Source: Marimonas arenosa (GTDB taxonomy: Bacteria > Pseudomonadota > Alphaproteobacteria > Rhodobacterales > Rhodobacteraceae). From it: DNA of 64,000 nt. The notes below the pieces were generated by a model that saw only the letters and a program-made list of their open reading frames with translations, was not told where the DNA came from and ran no database searches. Where the stretch lies: NCBI RefSeq assembly GCF_030848945.1, contig NZ_JANHAX010000006.1, positions 62,001 to 126,000 on the forward strand, in the 5' to 3' direction. The position numbers and the translations under genes are program-made. This document shows positions 37,336 through 45,774 of this stretch, in pieces (positions within the stretch are counted from its first letter, which is position 1; the number at the start of each line of letters is the position of its first letter).

Positions 37336-38606
37336 CCACCCTTCTCAAGAACGCTCGTCTGATCGACCCGGAAAAGAGCACCGAAACCAATGGCTGGTTG
37401 CTGATCGAAGGCACCGTCATCCGCGAGACCGGCCCGGCAGGGCCGGGTGAGCCCGCCGCCGACGAGATCATCGACTGCCAGGGCAAATGCCTGGCCCCCG
37501 GCATCGTCGATATTGGCGTCAAGGTGGCCGAACCGGGCGAGCGGCACAAGGAATCCTATCGCTCGGCCGGCCTCGCCGCGGCCGCTGGCGGCGTGACCAC
37601 CATGGTCACCCGCCCAGACACGGCTCCGGCCATCGACACGCCCGAGGTGCTCGAATTCGTCCGCCGTCGCGCCAACGAAGCGGCGCCAGTCAACGTGCTG
37701 CCGATGGCCGCTCTCACCAAGGGCCGCGCTGGGCGCGAGATGGCCGAGATCGGCTTCCTGATGGATGCCGGTGCGGCGGCGTTCACCGATTGCGACCGGG
37801 TGGTCGCGAACACCAAGGTTTTCACCCGTGCGCTGACCTACGCCCGCGGCCTCGGCGCATTGGTTATCGCCCATGTCCAGGAGCCAGGTCTATCGGCCGG
37901 CGCCTCGGCCACCTCCGGCAAGTTCGCGACGCTGCGCGGCCTCGCCGGGGTGTCGTCGATGGCCGAACGCATGGGGCTCGATCGCGACATCGCGCTGCTG
38001 GAGACGACACGGGCGCGCTACCATGCCGACCAGATCACCACCGCCCGTGCCCTGCCCGCGCTCGAGCGCGCCAAGGGCAACGGGCTCGACATCACCGCCG
38101 GCACCTCGATCCATCACCTGACGCTGAACGAACTCGACGTCGCCGATTACCGCACCTTCTTCAAGGTCAAGCCGCCGCTCCGGTCCGAGGACGACCGCAT
38201 GGCCACGGTCGAGGCGGTGGCCTCCGGCCTCATTGACATCATCTCCTCAATGCACACGCCGCAGGACGAGGAATCCAAGCGCCTGCCCTTCGAGGAAGCC
38301 GCCTCGGGCGCCGTCGCGCTCGAGACCTTCCTGCCCGCCGCCCTGCGGCTGGTCCACGCCGGCCAGCTGACCCTGCCCCAGCTGTTCCGCGCGATCTCGC
38401 TCAACCCAGCGAACCGGCTGAACCTGTCTTCGGGCCGGCTCTCCAAGGGAGCCCCGGCCGACCTTGTGCTGTTCGATCCCGACACACCCTTCGTGCTCGA
38501 CCGCTTCACCCTGAATTCGAAATCGAAAAACACTCCATTTGACGGCCAGCGCATGCAGGGTAAGGTGCACGCCACGTTTGTCGGCGGAGAAAAGGTTTTC
38601 GGATAA
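37332..38606 (+). CDS. pyrC: dihydroorotase-like protein lacking metal ligands (PyrC')
   Basis: A 424-residue amidohydrolase-fold protein in the dihydroorotase class I family. The family's metal motif 'DxHxH' is replaced by D60-I-G-V-K64, and the catalytic Asp region 'TDHAPH' reads S-M-H-T-P-Q (307-311), so both metal ligation and the acid/base residue appear lost. Length, the TRPDTAPAID region and the C-terminal SLNPANRLNLSSGRLSKG are intact, so it is not a decayed gene. Non-catalytic PyrC' subunits that assemble with ATCase are known in pseudomonads; by analogy this may be one. The stop overlaps the plsY ATG by one base. Confidence 0.85.
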   Translation: MTTLLKNARLIDPEKSTETNGWLLIEGTVIRETGPAGPGEPAADEIIDCQGKCLAPGIVDIGVKVAEPGERHKESYRSAGLAAAAGGVTTMVTRPDTAPAIDTPEVLEFVRRRANEAAPVNVLPMAALTKGRAGREMAEIGFLMDAGAAAFTDCDRVVANTKVFTRALTYARGLGALVIAHVQEPGLSAGASATSGKFATLRGLAGVSSMAERMGLDRDIALLETTRARYHADQITTARALPALERAKGNGLDITAGTSIHHLTLNELDVADYRTFFKVKPPLRSEDDRMATVEAVASGLIDIISSMHTPQDEESKRLPFEEAASGAVALETFLPAALRLVHAGQLTLPQLFRAISLNPANRLNLSSGRLSKGAPADLVLFDPDTPFVLDRFTLNSKSKNTPFDGQRMQGKVHATFVGGEKVFG

Positions 38607-39211
38607 TGCCTGTCATCGAGGCCAGCTTCGGCACCCTCGCGCTCTGGGCCGTGCTCGGCTACCTGCTGGGTTCGATCCCCTTCGGCCTGGTGCTGGCGAA
38701 GGCGATGGATCTTGGCGATCTGCGGCAGATCGGCTCGGGCAATATCGGCGCCACCAACGTACTCCGAACCGGGTCGAAAAAGGCCGCCGCGCTGACCCTG
38801 CTGCTCGACGGCGCCAAGGGGGCGGCGGCGGTACTGCTGGCACGCTGGATCGTCGGCGAGGACGCCGCACAGATCGCGGCGCTCTTCGCCTTCCTCGGTC
38901 ATTGCTACCCGGTCTGGCTGAATTTCAGGGGCGGCAAGGGCGTGGCAACCTTCCTCGGCATTCTCCTGGCGCTCAGTTGGCCGGTCGGACTCGCAAGTTG
39001 TGCCGCGTGGCTTTTCACAGCTCTGCTCGGCCGCATTTCCTCACTGGCGGCGCTGGTCGCCGCCGCCACCTCGCCGCTCTGGATGCTGGTTTTTGGCGTC
39101 ACTCAGGCCTTGGTGCTGGGTGGGATCCTGACACTCCTGCTGTTCTGGCGCCACTCGTCCAATATCGCACGGCTCAAGGCTGGTACCGAGCCGCGGGTCG
39201 GCCAGAAATAA
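38606..39211 (+). CDS. plsY: acyl-phosphate glycerol-3-phosphate acyltransferase
   Basis: A 201-residue integral membrane enzyme that transfers an acyl group from acyl-phosphate to glycerol-3-phosphate, the first step of phospholipid synthesis. The three conserved loops are seen: GSIPFGLVLAKAM, GSGNIGATNVLRTGSKKAA and GHCYPVWLNFRGGKGVATFLG. About five membrane helices. Last gene of the pyrB operon. Confidence 0.95.
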   Translation: MPVIEASFGTLALWAVLGYLLGSIPFGLVLAKAMDLGDLRQIGSGNIGATNVLRTGSKKAAALTLLLDGAKGAAAVLLARWIVGEDAAQIAALFAFLGHCYPVWLNFRGGKGVATFLGILLALSWPVGLASCAAWLFTALLGRISSLAALVAAATSPLWMLVFGVTQALVLGGILTLLLFWRHSSNIARLKAGTEPRVGQK

Positions 39212-39648
39212 GCCGCGCCCCCGTAAGCTGGGTGTTAAACCCACCCTTCGCCGGTTCCGTGGCATCGCATCCCGTCGGAGGTATGACCGCCATTGGCCTA
39301 AAGGCGAGGTTCGAACGAAGCACCTCCCGCGGAATCAAGGGCGTCAGCCCACCGCGCCTCGCCGCGCCGCGGCCCGGCGACGCGCGGCTGGAACCTGACC
39401 TCGGCCAACGCCCGCTCCAGGCCAGAACCACCAGTGCCTTCCCCCCAATCCCGACCGGACACGATTGGTTACCGTTTTGCGATCCCAACGTACGGAGCAC
39501 GGTCAACCTTTTCGGTGAACAAACCCTTGGCCCACCGCGCGCCAGACAGGAGGCCAGCCAAGTTGCCAGCCTGAGTGCCATACAGTTGGAAATCTACCGC
39601 CGAGCCCATTCAGAAAGGTTAAGTTCGCTTAAACCCTCGTTTACGAAA
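39212..39648. other. 437-base gene-free region between plsY and gshA
   Basis: The two flanking genes converge. A small hairpin TGGGT/ACCCA occurs just after plsY (39227-39242) and could end the operon. The remaining sequence has no frame I trust; a minus-strand open frame at 39174-39581 has no start signal or recognisable domain. A structured RNA cannot be excluded. Confidence 0.5.
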
Positions 39649-41019
39649 TCAGTAGCTGAATTCCTCGTAGATCCGGCTCAGATCGCCCCCCCAGGCGCCA
39701 TGATAGTGCTCCAGCAACTCGTCGGCCGGGACCTTGTTATCGGTCACCGAATCCTCCAGCGCATGCAGGAAATGCCGCTCGTCGGGGATCATCCCGCCAG
39801 CGCCGGGCTTGGCCCGCGCCCGCAGCCCCTCGCGGGCTATCTCCAGCACCTCACGGGCCAGGTCGCGCATGCTGCGTCCGTGAACCACCGCCTCCAGCCC
39901 CTGCTCGCTCGCGCCCACGCGCCAGGCTTCGCGGGTCTCGGCGTCCCAGTGTTTGACCAGGTCCCACGCCGCATCCTGCGCCGTCTGGTCATACAGAAGC
40001 CCTACCCACAGCGCCGGAAGCGCACACAGCCGCCGCCAGGGGCCACCGTCAGCACCGCGCATCTCGATATATTTCTTTACCCGCGCTTCGGGGAAAATCG
40101 TCGTCAGGTGGTCGGCCCAGTCGCTCAAGGTTGGCGTTTCACCCGGCAGTGCCGGCAGCTTACCCTTTAGAAAATCACGGAAACTCTGGCCTAGAGCGTT
40201 GATGTAGTTGCCGTCGCGATAGACGAAATACATCGGCACATCGAGCGCGTAATCGACCCACCGCTCGAACCCGAACCCATCCTCGAAGATGAAGGGGATC
40301 ATGCCGGTGCGGGCCGGGTCGAGATCGCGCCAGATGCGCGAGCGCCAGCTCTTGTGGCCGTTCAGCTTGCCTTCGAAGAACGGCGAGTTGGCAAACAGCG
40401 CGGTGGCCACCGGCTGCAGCGCCACGCCGACCCGCATTTTCTCCACCATGTCGGCCTCGGACTCGAAATCGAGGTTCACCTGCACGGTGCAGGTCCGGTA
40501 CATCATCGACTTGCCCATCGTGCCGACCTTGTCCATGTAATCGGTCATCAACCGGTAACGCCCCTTCGGCATCATCGGCATCTGTTCATGGGTCCATTCC
40601 GGCGCAGCGCCCAGCCCGATGAAGCCGACGCCGACTTTGTCGGCGATGTCCTTAACGTCGCGTAAATGAGTGTTAACTTCGTCGCAGGTCTGGTGGATGC
40701 TTTCCAATGGTGCCCCGGACAGCTCCAACTGCCCCCCGGGCTCCAGGCTCACATTCGCCCCATCCTTTTGTAATCCAATGATATTTTCGCCTTCGAAAAG
40801 CGGCTCCCAATCATGCCTGTCACGCAGCCCCTCCAGCACCGCCAGCACTGACCGCTCGCCGGCGTAAGGAATTGGCAAATGGGTGTTCTTACAATAGCCG
40901 AACTTCTCGTGCTCGGTTCCGATCCGCCAGTCTTCCCGGGGTTTGCAGCCGCTCGAGAGGTATTCGGCAAGCTGCTCGTAGCGCTCGATCGGGCCACCGC
41001 CGGATTGAGGAATGGACAT
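39649..41019 (-). CDS. gshA: glutamate-cysteine ligase, plant-like type
   Basis: A 456-residue enzyme that makes gamma-glutamylcysteine, first step of glutathione synthesis. Motifs of the plant/alphaproteobacterial type: WRIGTEHEKFGYC, ANVSLEPGGQLELSGAPLES, MMYRTCTVQVNLDF, and EMRGADGGPWRRLCALPA. GGAGG precedes the ATG. It starts next to a membrane protein/rsmE pair, all leftward. Confidence 0.95.
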   Translation of the reverse strand: MSIPQSGGGPIERYEQLAEYLSSGCKPREDWRIGTEHEKFGYCKNTHLPIPYAGERSVLAVLEGLRDRHDWEPLFEGENIIGLQKDGANVSLEPGGQLELSGAPLESIHQTCDEVNTHLRDVKDIADKVGVGFIGLGAAPEWTHEQMPMMPKGRYRLMTDYMDKVGTMGKSMMYRTCTVQVNLDFESEADMVEKMRVGVALQPVATALFANSPFFEGKLNGHKSWRSRIWRDLDPARTGMIPFIFEDGFGFERWVDYALDVPMYFVYRDGNYINALGQSFRDFLKGKLPALPGETPTLSDWADHLTTIFPEARVKKYIEMRGADGGPWRRLCALPALWVGLLYDQTAQDAAWDLVKHWDAETREAWRVGASEQGLEAVVHGRSMRDLAREVLEIAREGLRARAKPGAGGMIPDERHFLHALEDSVTDNKVPADELLEHYHGAWGGDLSRIYEEFSY

Positions 41020-41089
41020 GAAAGGAGCCTCCGATTTGTTCGCGCGTTAACATGTCAGGCGACAGCAGTGGGATGAATGGCCTCCGGTG

Positions 41090-41605
41090 TCAATGCAGCC
41101 GCGACGTCTTCTTCTGCCAGATCACGAAACTGTTGCGGCCCGTCGCGCCCGAGGCCTCGATGACGCGATTGTAGCTGGCGCCGGGAAACTGGGCCAGCGC
41201 GTCCAGCAGCCGCTCGGCGCCGACGGCCGAGGCCGGGATGAAGGCGCGCTCGCCGGCGGCATCCGTGAAAATCCAGACCAGAACATCACCCGGCGCGGTC
41301 TCGATCTCGATCCGCACCACCTGCGCCAACGGCACCACCACGCCGCCTTCAGGCAGGAAATAGCTCAACTGCGCCTCGTCGAGCTCGACCACCCCGGCCC
41401 CGCCCGACCGCGGTCGCACCCGCGCCCGCTGCAACCCGGCTGCGAGCAGCGCCAGACCGGCCAGCAGTACCGGCCAGCCGATCCATCCCAGAACGCCATA
41501 GGCAGTCAAGGCCCAGTTCGCTCCGAGCGCGGTCACCACCGCGCCCACAAGAACCTCGCGCCAGCGCCAGATCGCCGCGCGCGCTTCAGGGCGGATCAAG
41601 CTCAC
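41090..41605 (-). CDS. membrane protein with PH-like C-terminal domain
   Basis: A 171-residue protein with two hydrophobic helices (EVLVGAVVTALGANWAL, IGWPVLLAGLALLAAG), then a beta-rich segment ELDEAQLSYFLPEGGVVVP, VVRIEIETAPGDVLVWIF ... GERAFIPASAVGAERLLDAL. The GTG at 41605 overlaps the rsmE stop (GTGA); an ATG at 41632 is possible but would overlap rsmE more. Unknown function. Confidence 0.7.
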   Translation of the reverse strand: MSLIRPEARAAIWRWREVLVGAVVTALGANWALTAYGVLGWIGWPVLLAGLALLAAGLQRARVRPRSGGAGVVELDEAQLSYFLPEGGVVVPLAQVVRIEIETAPGDVLVWIFTDAAGERAFIPASAVGAERLLDALAQFPGASYNRVIEASGATGRNSFVIWQKKTSRLH

Positions 41606-42330
41606 CGCCAGTCTCCCAGCTGGATCTGCCACAGCGTCATTGCCGCCACTGCTGCCGTGTCGGCGCGCAGAATCCGCGGCCCCAGCGCCACCGGATGGGC
41701 GACATCGAGCGCTGAAAGCCGCGCCCGCTCCGCCTCTGAAAACCCGCCCTCCGGCCCGATCAGAATCGCCCAGGGCTGCCCGGCGAAGCGGTCTGGAAGG
41801 GTGGGCGTGTCACCCGCCAGCGCTTCGTCGCAGAACATCAGCTGTCGGTCGGCAGGCCACTGCTCCAGAACCTTGGACAGCCGCTGCAACGCCGTGACTT
41901 TCGGCACAAACGTCCCGCCACACTGTTCCGCCGCCTCGGTCGCATGAGCCTGCAACCGGTCTTGCCGGATACGCTCGGCATTGGTGAACTCAGTCTGAAC
42001 TGGCAGAATCTTCGCCGCTCCCATTTCGGTGGCCTTTTCGACGATGAAATCGGTGCGCGCTTTCTTGATTGGCGCGAACAGAAGCCACAGGTCGGGCGGG
42101 TTGCGCTGCGCACCGGACTGGCCCGTGCAAGCCAGCGTTCCGCCGCGCTTGCCAGCCTCGACCACCTCCGCCCGCCATTCTCCGTCGCGCCCGTTGAACA
42201 ACGACACCGCATCACCTGGCAACAGCCGCATCACGCCGAAAAGATAATGTGCCTGGTCGCGCGTCAAAGGAACGGTTTGCCCTTCCCCCAACGCATGCTC
42301 TACATAAAGCCTGATCTTCGCCGCTTTCAT
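41602..42330 (-). CDS. rsmE: 16S rRNA (uracil1498-N3)-methyltransferase
   Basis: A 242-residue SPOUT-fold enzyme. N-terminal PUA-like part (RLYVEHALGEGQTVPL ... HYLFGVMRLLPGDAVSLF), central ATEMGAAKILPVQTEF and ATEAAEQCGGTFVPKV, and the knot with ILIGPEGGFSEAERARL and LGPRILRADTAAVAAM. ATG at 42330 chosen, as family members start MxxxxRLYV; an earlier ATG at 42342 is possible. Divergent from ubiA with 12 bases between. Confidence 0.93.
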   Translation of the reverse strand: MKAAKIRLYVEHALGEGQTVPLTRDQAHYLFGVMRLLPGDAVSLFNGRDGEWRAEVVEAGKRGGTLACTGQSGAQRNPPDLWLLFAPIKKARTDFIVEKATEMGAAKILPVQTEFTNAERIRQDRLQAHATEAAEQCGGTFVPKVTALQRLSKVLEQWPADRQLMFCDEALAGDTPTLPDRFAGQPWAILIGPEGGFSEAERARLSALDVAHPVALGPRILRADTAAVAAMTLWQIQLGDWR

Positions 42331-42342
42331 GGGCCCGACCAT

Positions 42343-43314
42343 ATGACCAGTGACAACCGGACACCAGAGGCGCAAGGGCAGGTTTCCGACGCGGTGAAGG
42401 GCAACTGGGTCGACCATCTCGCGCCGGCCTGGGCCCGCCCCTATCTCCGACTATCCCGGGCCGACCGGCCGATCGGTACCTGGCTGCTGCTCATCCCCTG
42501 CTGGTGGGGATTGACGCTCGCCATGCTGCAGGACGGGCAGTATCGCTGGTTCGACCTTTGGATCTTCTTCGCCTGCGCGCTGGGCGCCTGGCTGATGCGC
42601 GGGGCGGGTTGCACCTGGAACGACATCACCGACCGCGAGTTCGACGCCCGGGTTGAACGCACCCGCTCGCGGCCGATCCCCTCGGGCCAGGTCAGCGCGA
42701 AACAGGCCGCCGTCTGGATGGCGCTCCAGGCCCTCCTCGCCTTTGCCATCTTGCTGACCTTCAACCGAAATGCCATCCTGCTGGGTATCCTGTCGCTCCT
42801 ACCGGTGGCCGTCTATCCCTTCGCCAAGCGCTTCACCTGGTGGCCGCAGGTGTTTCTCGGCATCGCCTTCAACTGGGGGGCGCTGCTGGCCTGGACGGCG
42901 CATTCCGGTACGCTCGCACCGCCGGCACTGATCCTCTATGCCGCCGGCATCGCCTGGACGCTGTTTTACGATACGATCTATGCCCATCAGGATACCGAGG
43001 ACGATGCCCTCATTGGCGTGAAATCTACCGCGCGGTTGTTCGGCGAAGATACCCCGCGCTGGCTCAAGCGGTTCTTCGTCACCACGGTGACACTGCTCGG
43101 TTTCGCGGTGATCGCCGCCATGGTCGGCTTCAACGAAAGCCCGCTGGCGCTTCTGGTTGCGATCTTCGGCGTGGTGGCGATGGGCTGGCACATGATCTGG
43201 CAGATGCGATTGCTGGAGCTCGACAATCCCGGCCGGCTGCTCATGCTGTTCCGGGCCAACCGCGATACCGGGCTGATCCCCCTGCTGTTTTTCGCCGCTG
43301 CGCTATTCCTTTGA
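42343..43314 (+). CDS. ubiA: 4-hydroxybenzoate polyprenyltransferase
   Basis: A 323-residue membrane prenyltransferase that attaches the polyprenyl chain to 4-hydroxybenzoate in ubiquinone synthesis. Mg-diphosphate motifs: NDITDREFD at 93-101 with ERTRSRPIPSG, and DTIYAHQDTEDDALIGVKS. About eight hydrophobic helices. ATG at 42343 leaves only 12 bases to the divergent rsmE start. Confidence 0.95.
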   Translation: MTSDNRTPEAQGQVSDAVKGNWVDHLAPAWARPYLRLSRADRPIGTWLLLIPCWWGLTLAMLQDGQYRWFDLWIFFACALGAWLMRGAGCTWNDITDREFDARVERTRSRPIPSGQVSAKQAAVWMALQALLAFAILLTFNRNAILLGILSLLPVAVYPFAKRFTWWPQVFLGIAFNWGALLAWTAHSGTLAPPALILYAAGIAWTLFYDTIYAHQDTEDDALIGVKSTARLFGEDTPRWLKRFFVTTVTLLGFAVIAAMVGFNESPLALLVAIFGVVAMGWHMIWQMRLLELDNPGRLLMLFRANRDTGLIPLLFFAAALFL

Positions 43315-43373
43315 TTGCAACCGCCCGCGCCGCGCACTAGAGACAGGCAGGAGATATCCAAGTTCCGGGTTCG

Positions 43374-45377
43374 ATGCGTCTTTCCTCACTTGCCATCATT
43401 GCCGCCACCTTCCTTGCAGCGGCCATCGCGAGCCTGATTGCCGCCCGCGCGGCGGTGACTCTGATCGAGGAAAACTCCGAGATCGGTGTGCGCGACGCGC
43501 TCGACAGCAAGGGACTGACCTGGGCCGAGGTTCATGCCGACGGGTTGCGTGTTTTCCTCACCGGCACCGCGCCCAGCGAGGCTGGTCGCTTCCTCGCGAT
43601 CTCGACCGCCGGCGAGGTGGTCGATGCCGCGCGGGTGATCGACCAGATGCAAATGGCAGCGACAAAGAGCCTGACGCCGCCGCGGTTCTCTCTGGAAATT
43701 CTGCGCAACGATTCGGGCATCCAGCTGATCGGGCTGATTCCGGCCGAAAGCAACCGCGAGGCTTTGTTGGAAGAACTCCGGGCCATCGGCGGCGAAAACG
43801 TCGCCGACCTTCTTGAAGTGGCCGACTACCCGGCACCCGAAGGCTGGGACGGCGCGCTGGCTTACGGTCTGCGGTCGCTGCGCTCGCTGCCACGTTCGAA
43901 GGTTTCGATCGATGCCGACCGGGTCGAGATCACTGCCATGACGGAAAGCGTCGAGGCAAAGCGCAAGCTCGAAAGCGACCTCAGCCGCGCCGCGCCCAAC
44001 GAGCTTGCGGTCGTGCTCGATATCTCGGCTCCGCGGCCCGTGATCACGCCATTTTCGTTGCGCTTCCTGATCGATGAGAACGGCGCCCGGTTCGATAGTT
44101 GTTCGGCCGACAGCGACGACGCCCGCGACCGCATTCTGCGAGCCGCCAGTGAAGCCGGTTTGAATGACAAGGCGCAATGCACGATCGGGCTCGGGGTTCC
44201 CTCGCCGAACTGGGCCAAGGCCGCCGAAATGGCGATCGCGGCGCTGGCCCGTCTTGGCGCCGGCTCGGTCACCTTTGCCGATGCCGATATCACCTTGGTG
44301 GCGCACGAAGGCGCGGACCAGGCCCAATTCGATCAGATCGTGGGCGAACTGGAAAACACCCTGCCCGACGTCTTCGCCCTGCATGCCGTTCTGCCGAGAC
44401 CGGAACAGGCGAAGGGCGACGGCGTTCCCGAATTCGTCGCGACTCTTTCGCCGGAGGGACTGGTGCATCTGCGCGGCCGGGCTACGGACGAGTTGTCCCG
44501 TGAAACCGCGATCAGCTTCGCCAAGGCGCGGTTCGGTTCGGACGTGGTTCACAGTTCGGCGCGGATCGACGACACCCTGCCGCGCGACTGGCCGGTGCGG
44601 GTGCTGGCTGCCCTTGATGCCCTGGCGCAACTGTCGAACGGCCATGTCACCGTGACCGCCGACAACGTCCGCATCGCCGGCAACACCGGCAACCCCGAGG
44701 CCAATGCCGTAATCTCGCGACTTCTGTCGGAAAAGCTTGGCGAGGCGGAAACATTCGACATAGACGTGACCTACCAGAAAAAACTCGACCCGATCGCCGG
44801 ACTGCCGACCCCCGACGAGTGCATCACCGAGATCACGACGGTGCAGGAAGAGCGTAAGATCTCCTTCGAGCCCGGCTCGGACACGATCGACGGCCCGTCG
44901 CGTAAATCGGTCGAAGCGATTGCCGAAATCCTCAAGAAATGCGGGCCGATCAAACTCGAGATTGGTGGCCATACCGACAGCCAGGGTCGCGAGGTCATGA
45001 ACCAGCAACTGTCCCAGGCCCGCGCCCAAGCGGTACTGAACGGGCTCCGCGAGTTGCGCGTGCTTACCTCATCCTTCAGCGCCGTGGGCTATGGTGAAAC
45101 CCAGCCGATCGCCGACAACGACACCGAGGAAGGCCGCGAGGCCAACCGCCGCATTGAGTTCCGGTTGATCCGCCCCGAGCCGGTGCAGGAACGCGAAACC
45201 ATGCTCGAAACCCTCGAGCGCACCCAGAGCGGCCTGACCGACGACATAGCTGATACGAATGTTGACAGCACGGACGCCGCGGCGGAAGACGGATCAGGCG
45301 ATGAAACGGACGGGGATACAGGAACCGACCCGGCGTCGCAGACCGCAGAAGATGGAGTTCCGGATGACACGAACTGA
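43374..45377 (+). CDS. OmpA-family protein with repeated BON-like domains
   Basis: A 667-residue envelope protein. It opens with a signal or anchor helix (MRLSSLAIIAATFLAAAIA). Several stretches (e.g. SKGLTWAEVHADGLRVFLTG, VHLRGRATDELSRETAISFA, GHVTVTADNVRIAGNTGN) look like BON-type repeats. A C-terminal OmpA/MotB peptidoglycan-binding domain is seen in KISFEPGSDTIDGPS and LEIGGHTDSQGREVMNQQLSQARA with GYGETQPIADNDTEEGREANRRIEF. The tail is very acidic (Asp/Thr/Glu). The next gene overlaps by 14 bases. Confidence 0.88.
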   Translation: MRLSSLAIIAATFLAAAIASLIAARAAVTLIEENSEIGVRDALDSKGLTWAEVHADGLRVFLTGTAPSEAGRFLAISTAGEVVDAARVIDQMQMAATKSLTPPRFSLEILRNDSGIQLIGLIPAESNREALLEELRAIGGENVADLLEVADYPAPEGWDGALAYGLRSLRSLPRSKVSIDADRVEITAMTESVEAKRKLESDLSRAAPNELAVVLDISAPRPVITPFSLRFLIDENGARFDSCSADSDDARDRILRAASEAGLNDKAQCTIGLGVPSPNWAKAAEMAIAALARLGAGSVTFADADITLVAHEGADQAQFDQIVGELENTLPDVFALHAVLPRPEQAKGDGVPEFVATLSPEGLVHLRGRATDELSRETAISFAKARFGSDVVHSSARIDDTLPRDWPVRVLAALDALAQLSNGHVTVTADNVRIAGNTGNPEANAVISRLLSEKLGEAETFDIDVTYQKKLDPIAGLPTPDECITEITTVQEERKISFEPGSDTIDGPSRKSVEAIAEILKKCGPIKLEIGGHTDSQGREVMNQQLSQARAQAVLNGLRELRVLTSSFSAVGYGETQPIADNDTEEGREANRRIEFRLIRPEPVQERETMLETLERTQSGLTDDIADTNVDSTDAAAEDGSGDETDGDTGTDPASQTAEDGVPDDTN

Positions 45378-45690
45378 GTTCATCATAGCCACGGCAATCA
45401 TCCTGTTTGTCGCCTTCTGCGCCGGTTGGTTCGCCAACTGGTTGATCCACCGCTTCACTCGCGTGGCCCGCACCGAGGTGGAAGAGCTGGAGAAGATGGC
45501 GCAGGAACTGCACGAGGCCGAAGAAACCCGGGACCAGGCGATTACCTATCTGCAGCAGCGCGAAGCGGAACTCACCAACCAGATCAGCCAGACCGAGGCG
45601 GAATTATCAGCTGCAATGGAAGGGCTTCGTGACGCCCGGCACGAAGCCGAAGAGTTGCGGGCCTATGTCGAACAGATCAAAGGCACCTAA
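45364..45690 (+). CDS. membrane-anchored coiled-coil protein
   Basis: A 108-residue protein with one N-terminal helix (EFIIATAIILFVAFCAGWFA) followed by ~75 residues of strong heptad coiled coil (VEELEKMAQELHEAEETRD ... AELSAAMEGLRDARHEAEEL). It overlaps the end of the OmpA-family gene by 14 bases in another frame, so the two are translationally linked. Function unknown; the topology suits a scaffold on the inner-membrane side of the partner. Confidence 0.75.
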   Translation: MTRTEFIIATAIILFVAFCAGWFANWLIHRFTRVARTEVEELEKMAQELHEAEETRDQAITYLQQREAELTNQISQTEAELSAAMEGLRDARHEAEELRAYVEQIKGT

Positions 45691-45774
45691 CTCAGAACGC
45701 CCCGCGGCGACTGTCCGGCGCGTTGCCGATCCGCCCCCTCGCCCCCTGGAGCCGTCGACACGCAGGACGGGCGG

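Noticed and set aside
39300..39340. tRNA-like T-loop sequence (GGTTCGAAC)
   Set aside because: No acceptor stem, D-arm or anticodon arm fits around it.
39174..39581. 135-residue frame in the plsY-gshA gap
   Set aside because: No ribosome site, Arg/Pro-rich content typical of antisense high-GC sequence, no recognisable domain, and it overlaps the plsY end.
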